Assembly: GCF_016127315.1 (NCBI RefSeq)
Contig: NZ_CP065997.1
Location: forward strand, 2,728,001 to 2,792,000
From: Achromobacter deleyi
GTDB lineage: Bacteria; Pseudomonadota; Gammaproteobacteria; Burkholderiales; Burkholderiaceae_B
DNA length: 64,000 nt
Direction: 5' to 3'
The stretch's first letter is position 1; each line of letters opens with the position of its first letter. The notes under the pieces were generated by a model, which did not search any database, was not told the origin of the DNA, and saw only the letters and a program-made list of their open reading frames with translations. This document shows positions 58,909-64,000 of this stretch, in pieces. The translations under genes were made by a program, and so were the position numbers.

Positions 58909-59808
58909 TCAGCGCGGCCCCTGCTCGCGGTGCCGCAGGATCAGGTCGTGCAAGGCCTGGGCGGCGGGCGACAGGTGCGCGCCCTTGCGGCTGATGAGCG
59001 AAAAGGTGCGGCCCACGACCGGCGTGTGCAGCGACACCACCCGCAACCCCGGATACGAACCGGCCTGCCAGGCCAGCCGCGGCACCACGGCGATGCCGGC
59101 GCCGGCCGCCACCAGCCCGACCGCGGTCGAACTGCGCTGCACTTCATAGAAGGCGGTCAGCCGCGGCGCCAGTTCGGCCAGCGCGTGGTCGAGCAGCGGC
59201 CGGTTGTTGCTGCTGGTGCCCGGAAAGATCAGCCGATGGCCTTCCAGCTTTTCCCAGGGCAGCGTGCGACGGCGCGCCAGCGGATGGTCTTCGCGGCAGA
59301 TCAGCACGAAGTCGTCCTGCAGCAGCGGGATGCTCTGCAGCGTGGGGGCGTGGGTCTCGGCGATGTTGATGCCGAACTCGGCTTCACGCGTGAGCACCGC
59401 CTGGGCCACCGCGCCGGACGAATGGTCCAGCACCTTGACGCGGTTCTGAGGATGCTCGGCGCTGTAGCGCTGCAGGATGTGCGGCAGGTAGTGCACGCCG
59501 ATGGTCGGCACACAGGCCAGCGTCACGTCGCCGCGCTGGGCCTTGCCGGTTTCGCGGATCTCGGTGAGCGCCGCGGCCAGGTCGGCCAGCAACCGGCGCG
59601 CCTGCGGCAGGAAGCTGTCGCCGGGCGGCGTCAGCGCCACCGAGCGGGTGGTGCGTTCCACCAGCCGCACGCCCAGGAACGATTCCAGGTTCTGCAGCCG
59701 GCGGCTCAACGCGGTCTGGGTGATGCTGAGCTCGCCGGCGGCGCGGCGAAAGCTCTTGTGATCCGCGATCGCCACGAAGGCCTGTACGCCGAGCACGTCG
59801 ATTTTCAT
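58909..59808 (-). CDS. LysR-family regulator
   Basis: Transcription factor of 299 aa. The N-terminal helix-turn-helix is AFVAIADHKSFRRAAGELSITQTALSRRLQNLESFLG, and the rest is a periplasmic-binding-like effector domain (VTLACVPTIGVHYLP, GINIAETHAP). It is divergent from a 2-hydroxyacid dehydrogenase and probably controls it. Confidence 0.93.
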   Translation of the reverse strand: MKIDVLGVQAFVAIADHKSFRRAAGELSITQTALSRRLQNLESFLGVRLVERTTRSVALTPPGDSFLPQARRLLADLAAALTEIRETGKAQRGDVTLACVPTIGVHYLPHILQRYSAEHPQNRVKVLDHSSGAVAQAVLTREAEFGINIAETHAPTLQSIPLLQDDFVLICREDHPLARRRTLPWEKLEGHRLIFPGTSSNNRPLLDHALAELAPRLTAFYEVQRSSTAVGLVAAGAGIAVVPRLAWQAGSYPGLRVVSLHTPVVGRTFSLISRKGAHLSPAAQALHDLILRHREQGPR

Positions 59809-59819
59809 GAGGAAAACGC

Positions 59820-59837
59820 ATCAATTGACTAATTAAT
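59820..59837. promoter_or_regulatory. Inverted repeat between lysR and dehydrogenase genes
   Basis: ATCAATT-GACT-AATTAAT pairs at 6 of 7 positions and is the A/T-rich centre of the 90-bp divergent region. TTGACT inside it could be a rightward -35 box. It is a candidate LysR-type binding site. Confidence 0.5.
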
Positions 59838-59898
59838 ATCATTTTACGGTCGGCTGGCGGGCGCCCACAATGCCCGCATCCGAGGAGGACGACAGACC

Positions 59899-60870
59899 AT
59901 GAACATCACCATTCTGGACGATTATTTCGACACGCTGCGGGGCTTGCCCTGTTTCCGCAAACTCGACGGCCACGCCGTCACGGTCTGGAACGACCACGTG
60001 CAGGACGTGGACGCGCTGGCCGAGCGCCTGCGCGACACCGAGGCGCTGGTGCTGATCCGCGAGCGCACCCAGATCCGCGCGCCGCTGATCGCGCGCCTGC
60101 CCAAGCTGCGGCTGATCAGCCAGCGCAGCGTCTATCCGCACATCGACGTCGACGCCTGCACCGAGCATGGCGTCATCCTGTCGTCGAACCAGCACGCCGG
60201 CACGCCGTCGTACGCGGCCGCCGAACTGACCTGGGGGCTGGTGCTGGCCGGCATGCGGCGCATCCCGCAGGCGGTGCAACTGCTCAAGCAGGGCACCTGG
60301 CAGACCGGCATGGGCCGCACGCTGCGCGGCCGCACGCTCGGCATCTACGGCTATGGCCGCATCGGCGCCGAAGTGGCGCGCTACGGCGCCGCCTTCGGCA
60401 TGAAGGTGCTGGTGTGGGCGCGCGAGGCCTCGCGCCAGCGGGCCCGCGACGACGGCTGGGACGTGGCGCCCGACAAGCAGGCCTTCTTCGAGGCCTGCGA
60501 CGTGCTGTCGCTGCACATGCGGCTGGTGCCGGACACGCGCGGCATCGTCACGGCGGCGGACCTGGCGCGGATGAAGCCGTCGGCGCTGCTGGTGAACACC
60601 AGCCGCGCCGGCCTGATCGAGCCCGGCGCGCTGGTGCAGGCGCTGCGCGCGGGCCGGCCGGGCGCGGCGGCGGTGGACGTGTTCGAGTCGGAACCGATGA
60701 CCGATCCGCAGCATCCCTTGCTGCAGCTGCCCAACGCCCTGTGCACGCCGCACATCGGCTACGTCACCGAAGACGAATACGAGACCCAGTTCTCCGACGT
60801 CTTCGACCAGATCGTCGCCTACGCCGCCGGCAAGCCGATCCACGTGATCAACCCCGCGGTCCTGGCCTGA
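59899..60870 (+). CDS. D-2-hydroxyacid dehydrogenase (NAD-dependent)
   Basis: Dehydrogenase of 323 aa. The NAD-binding motif is [17 protein letters not shown] (GxGxxG with a Tyr replacing the second position), the substrate Arg is in VNTSRAG, the Glu in DVFESEPM and the catalytic His in CTPHIGYVT. The family reduces or oxidises 2-keto/2-hydroxy acids, or phosphoglycerate. Divergent from the LysR regulator. Confidence 0.92.
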   Translation: MNITILDDYFDTLRGLPCFRKLDGHAVTVWNDHVQDVDALAERLRDTEALVLIRERTQIRAPLIARLPKLRLISQRSVYPHIDVDACTEHGVILSSNQHAGTPSYAAAELTWGLVLAGMRRIPQAVQLLKQGTWQTGMGRTLRGRTLGIYGYGRIGAEVARYGAAFGMKVLVWAREASRQRARDDGWDVAPDKQAFFEACDVLSLHMRLVPDTRGIVTAADLARMKPSALLVNTSRAGLIEPGALVQALRAGRPGAAAVDVFESEPMTDPQHPLLQLPNALCTPHIGYVTEDEYETQFSDVFDQIVAYAAGKPIHVINPAVLA

Positions 60871-60916
60871 CGGCCGTTGCATGGACGCGGCGGGGCGCCG
60901 TCCCGCCGCGCCGGTT

Positions 60917-62344
60917 TCACGCGCGTTTCAGGCGGCCGGTCAGCAGGACGGCCGCCGCCGGCGCGAGGGCGAACACGCCGAACAGCACCAGCGCCGCGCT
61001 TTTGGCGCCGTCGATGCCACCCGGCTGGGTCAGGCCGCCGGCATTGGCGACCACGCCGGCCAGCGCTGCGGTCAGGGCGGTGGCATACAGCTGCACCGTG
61101 GTGATCGACGACGACGCCAGCGTTTCCTCGCCCGGCGCGGCCGCCGAGAACACTCGGGTCAGCAGATGCGGCCAGCCCAGGCCGATGCCGAAGCCCACCG
61201 CCGTCAGCGCGATGCCGTGCAGGACCGGGCCCAGCGACGCCGGCTGCCAGGCGACGACCGGCATGGTGGCCGCCAACGCCGCCAGCGCGGCCAGCACCAC
61301 CAGCGGACTTGCCCGGATCAGGCGCCAGGCCCGGGCCGGCTCGCGGCCGGCGCTGTAGATCGAGGCCAGCGTCCAGCCGCCCGCCATCAGCGCGGTCATG
61401 TAGCCGGCGGCCAGGGGTGTCATCGCGTGCGCCACCTGCAGGAAATAGGGCACGAAGATCTCGGTGGTCAGGGCCGCCACCAGCAGGCTCATGATGGCGT
61501 ACAGCAGGCCCAGCTGGGTGCCGAGCGAATAGGCGCCGGTCGGCAGCAGCTTGGCGCGGGCGCGGCTGTCGATGCGGGCGATGGCGGCGGCGATGGCGAT
61601 GCCCGCCACGATGCCGGCGGCGTTCCAGGCCAGGCTCTGCGACAGGCCGGCGGCCGAGATCGCCAGCACCGACAGCACCAGCAGCGTGATGGTCAGCCAG
61701 GGCACCGGGCCCGATGCCGATTCGCCCGCGCTCTTGCCGCGGAACTGGCTGGCGACGATCAGCGCCAGCAGCAGCGCCACCGGCACCAGCACCCAGAACG
61801 CCGGCCGCCAGTGGCCGCTCTGCGCGAACACGCCGCCGATGGCCGGGCCGCCCAGGGTGGCCACGCCCCACATGCCGGACACCAGCGCCATGGCCCGCGG
61901 CCACAGCCGCGCGTCGAACACGACCCGGATCAGCGCATAGCTCAGTGCGAACAGCACGCCGCCGCCCAGGCCCTGCACCGTGCGGCCCAGCAGCAGGGCC
62001 GGCATCGACGGCGCCAGCGCGCAGCCGATCGCGCCGGCCGAGAACACCGCCAGCGCCAGCAGGTACGCCAGGCGCGGGCCGAGGCGGTCGATGAGCTTGG
62101 CCGACAGGGCCGAGCCGACGATCGAGGCGGCCACGAACAGGGTGGTGTTCCAGGCGTAATAGGCCAGCCCGCCGATCTCGCGGATGATGGTCGGCAGGAT
62201 GGTGGTGACGACGTAGATGTTGATGGCGTGCAGCGCGACGCCGCCGGCCAGCGCGATCGAGCGCAGCCCGTTCCTGCCGCGCAGCAGGTCGCCCCAGGAG
62301 GCGGGGGCGGCCGTCGCGGCGGACGCGGGGGGAGGGGATGACAT
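60917..62344 (-). CDS. MFS transporter, DHA2-like drug exporter
   Basis: Membrane protein of 475 aa with 12-14 hydrophobic segments. Motifs: IDRLGPRLAYLLALAVFSAG (loop 2-3 of the MFS) and RTVQGLGGGVLFALSYALIRVV (motif C-like helix 5). It probably effluxes a small hydrophobic compound. Divergent from an ArsR-type regulator fused to rhodanese, with a 10-bp inverted repeat in the 60-bp gap, hence probably controlled by it. Confidence 0.9.
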   Translation of the reverse strand: MSSPPPASAATAAPASWGDLLRGRNGLRSIALAGGVALHAINIYVVTTILPTIIREIGGLAYYAWNTTLFVAASIVGSALSAKLIDRLGPRLAYLLALAVFSAGAIGCALAPSMPALLLGRTVQGLGGGVLFALSYALIRVVFDARLWPRAMALVSGMWGVATLGGPAIGGVFAQSGHWRPAFWVLVPVALLLALIVASQFRGKSAGESASGPVPWLTITLLVLSVLAISAAGLSQSLAWNAAGIVAGIAIAAAIARIDSRARAKLLPTGAYSLGTQLGLLYAIMSLLVAALTTEIFVPYFLQVAHAMTPLAAGYMTALMAGGWTLASIYSAGREPARAWRLIRASPLVVLAALAALAATMPVVAWQPASLGPVLHGIALTAVGFGIGLGWPHLLTRVFSAAAPGEETLASSSITTVQLYATALTAALAGVVANAGGLTQPGGIDGAKSAALVLFGVFALAPAAAVLLTGRLKRA

Positions 62345-62366
62345 GGGAGGCGTCTCTTTTGTAAAT

Positions 62367-62394
62367 TATCAATCCAACAAATGATGGAATGATA
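62367..62394. promoter_or_regulatory. Operator between MFS and ArsR-rhodanese genes
   Basis: TATCAATCCA and TGGAATGATA pair at 9 of 10 positions with an 8-bp centre. The right arm ends 10 bp before the regulator's ATG, and the left arm starts 22 bp before the MFS ATG, so one site can cover both. Confidence 0.7.
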
Positions 62395-62404
62395 GGAAGA
62401 TGAT

Positions 62405-63103
62405 ATGGTCGCGTCAATGAAGACCCTGCCGCCGACTCTGCCAATGACCGATCCCGCCGCCGATTCCCTCGATGACCTGGCCGATGCCGCCAAGACGCTC
62501 GGTCATCCGCATCGCCTGGCCCTGTTGCAGGCGGTGCTGCAGCGCGAAAGCACGGTCGAGCAGCTGGCCCTGGGATCGGGGCTGTCGGTCACCAATGCCT
62601 CGCAGCATCTGCAGCAGCTCAAGCGCGCCGGCTTCATCCAGTCGCGCCGCGACGGCAAGCACGTGCTGTATCGCGGCGGCGCCGGCCCGGTGTCGGAAGT
62701 GCTGTCGGCCTTGCAGGACTACCTGTCGCACCAGCGCCAGGAAATGCGGCGCGTGGCGGCCGACAGCGTCAACCGTCCCGAGCAGCTCGAAGCGGTCTCG
62801 ATCGAGCAACTGGTCGCCAGGCTCGACGAGGGCGCGCTGCTGCTGGACGTGCGTTCGCGCGAGGACTACGCCGCCGGCCACATTCCGGGCGCGGTCAACA
62901 TCCCCACCGAGGAACTGGAGCCGCATCTGGCGCAGCTGCCGCGCGACCAGGACATCGTGGCCTATTGCGGCGGCCGTTACTGCGTGCTGTCGATGCGCGC
63001 GGTGGCATTGCTGCGCGCCCGCGGCTTCCAGGCGCAGCGCCTGGGCGACGGCTTTCCCGCCTGGAAGGCGGCCGGCCTGCGCATCGAGGCCACGCGCCAC
63101 TGA
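62405..63103 (+). CDS. ArsR-type regulator fused to a rhodanese domain
   Basis: Protein of 232 aa. The N-terminal winged helix (residues 20-95) has [15 protein letters not shown] and [24 protein letters not shown]. The C-terminal rhodanese domain (125-230) has [23 protein letters not shown] and the active-site loop [10 protein letters not shown]. Such fusions often sense persulfide, sulfur or metal stress through the rhodanese cysteine. AGGA precedes the ATG at 62405. The next gene starts 23 bp on and may share the transcript. Confidence 0.92.
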   Translation: MVASMKTLPPTLPMTDPAADSLDDLADAAKTLGHPHRLALLQAVLQRESTVEQLALGSGLSVTNASQHLQQLKRAGFIQSRRDGKHVLYRGGAGPVSEVLSALQDYLSHQRQEMRRVAADSVNRPEQLEAVSIEQLVARLDEGALLLDVRSREDYAAGHIPGAVNIPTEELEPHLAQLPRDQDIVAYCGGRYCVLSMRAVALLRARGFQAQRLGDGFPAWKAAGLRIEATRH

Positions 63104-63126
63104 TCACAACCAAGCGGGAGACACAC

Positions 63127-64000
63127 ATGGATATCGGATTCATCGGCCTGGGCGTCATGGGCACGCCAATGGCGCTCAACCTGGCCCGCGCCGGCACGCC
63201 GCTGGTGGTCTGGAGCCGTTCCCCCAGTGGCTACGACGCGCTGCGCGCCGCGGGCGCGCGCGTGGCCGACGATGCCGGCCAGGTCTTCGCGCAGTGCCGC
63301 ACCGTGATCCTGATGCTGGCCAACGACGCGGCCATCGACGCGGTGCTGGCGCGTGGCACGGACGACTTCGCCGCGCGCGTGCGCGGCCACGTGATCGTCA
63401 ACATGGGCACCACCTCGGCGGACTTCTCGCGCCAGCTCGGCGCGGATATCGAAGCAGCCGGCGGCCGCTACGTCGAGGCCCCGGTGTCGGGCTCGCGCAA
63501 GCCGGCCGAAGCCGGGCAACTGGTGGTGATGCTGGCCGGCCATGACGACGACGTCGCTGCCGTGCGCGAGCTGGTGCGGCCGCTGTGCCGCGACAGTTTC
63601 GTCTGTGGCGCGGTGCCGTCCGCGCTGGCCATGAAGCTGTCGGTCAACCTGTTCCTGATCACCATGGTCACGGGCCTGACCGAGTCGGTGCATTTCGCCG
63701 CGCGCCAGGGCATCGATCTGGCGCTGTTCGCCGAGGTGCTGAACGCCGGGCCGATGGCCAGCGACGTGTCGCGCGTCAAGCTGGGCAAGCTGGTGACGCA
63801 GGATTTCTCGGTGCAGGCGGCGATCACCGACGTCCTGAAGAACAGCCGCCTGGTGGCCGAGGCCGCGCGTAGCGCCGGCATCGCCTCGCCGCTGCTCGAC
63901 GCCAGCCATGCGCTGTACGGCGAGACCGAGGCCCAGGGCCTGGGCGCGTCCGACATGGTGGCCGTCATCCGCGCCATCGAACGGCGCACCGAGGCCGGCT
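63127..64000 (+). CDS. 3-hydroxyisobutyrate dehydrogenase-like NAD(P) oxidoreductase (partial)
   Basis: The gene runs off the window after 291 codons with no stop, close to the usual 290-300 aa of the family. It has [21 protein letters not shown] (NAD(P) fold), [17 protein letters not shown] (substrate motif), and the catalytic Lys in [12 protein letters not shown]. The family includes beta-hydroxyacid, tartronate semialdehyde and glyoxylate/succinic semialdehyde reductases. GGGAG lies upstream of the ATG at 63127. Confidence 0.92.
   Translation, partial: MDIGFIGLGVMGTPMALNLARAGTPLVVWSRSPSGYDALRAAGARVADDAGQVFAQCRTVILMLANDAAIDAVLARGTDDFAARVRGHVIVNMGTTSADFSRQLGADIEAAGGRYVEAPVSGSRKPAEAGQLVVMLAGHDDDVAAVRELVRPLCRDSFVCGAVPSALAMKLSVNLFLITMVTGLTESVHFAARQGIDLALFAEVLNAGPMASDVSRVKLGKLVTQDFSVQAAITDVLKNSRLVAEAARSAGIASPLLDASHALYGETEAQGLGASDMVAVIRAIERRTEAG

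Noticed and set aside
1..64000. Mobile element, prophage or integron around the beta-lactamase or the 18-27 kb block
   Set aside because: No transposase, integrase, attC-like site or long terminal inverted repeat was found; only the 25-bp direct repeats hint at past insertion.

Overview
The window looks like chromosome of an Achromobacter species (Betaproteobacteria, Alcaligenaceae). The base composition is high-GC with strong third-position G/C. The class D beta-lactamase at 7307-8134 closely resembles, from memory, the intrinsic OXA-114 family of Achromobacter xylosoxidans. Iron uptake, catabolic and DNA-repair operons of the kind common in environmental Alcaligenaceae fill the rest. I see no tRNA, rRNA, CRISPR array, transposase, integrase or phage gene. 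The window ends inside a gene at 64000.

Layout. 1-3.2 kb: a DsbG-like periplasmic protein, then an ECF sigma/anti-sigma pair and a secreted alpha/beta hydrolase that share the same ECF-type promoter. 3.3-6.1 kb: a leftward arsenic operon arsR-arsC-acr3-arsH plus an unnamed 48-aa gene. 6.2-10.3 kb: a leftward operon blaI, a BlaR1-like sensor fused to a DD-peptidase domain, the OXA beta-lactamase and an acyltransferase, behind a nested palindromic operator. 10.4-17.7 kb: a leftward hydantoinase/oxoprolinase operon (hyuA-hyuB) with a peptide-type ABC importer that lacks ATPases. 18.0-27.5 kb: a block with a secreted PIG-L deacetylase, a hypothetical protein, and a FecI/FecR/TonB-receptor/PepSY iron system. 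27.6-29.2 kb: the missing double ATPase. The 25-bp direct repeats at 17915 and 27502 bracket this block, so it may have been inserted into one divergent operon. 29.3-35.1 kb: a four-gene DNA repair operon (Exo, ATP-dependent ligase, Lhr helicase, PdeM nuclease).

35.2-43.1 kb: a siderophore uptake set resembling the yersiniabactin/pyochelin import systems (AraC regulator, TonB receptor, MFS permease, two ABC half-transporters) without biosynthesis genes. 43.1-44.5 kb: dmeR-dmeF nickel/cobalt efflux. 44.5-46.9 kb: two secreted unknowns and a VOC protein. 47.0-50.5 kb: a TetR-controlled catabolic cluster whose last gene, an esterase, is broken by an internal deletion. 50.5-53.4 kb: a pyruvate-oxidase-like TPP enzyme, a DUF883 membrane protein and a PRC-barrel protein. 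53.4-55.8 kb: a MarR regulator divergent from a TetX-like flavin monooxygenase with two palindromic operators 21 bp apart, then a 2OG-dioxygenase-like protein. 55.9-64.0 kb: a glycosyltransferase, an aldolase-family protein, a LysR/2-hydroxyacid dehydrogenase pair, an MFS exporter divergent from an ArsR-rhodanese regulator, and a partial 3-hydroxyisobutyrate-dehydrogenase-like gene.

Protein family calls come from motifs and recalled family features. No database search was possible. The strongest items for follow-up are the M56-S11 fusion in the beta-lactamase operon, the repeat-bracketed block that splits the hydantoinase transporter, and the pair of identical ECF promoters.
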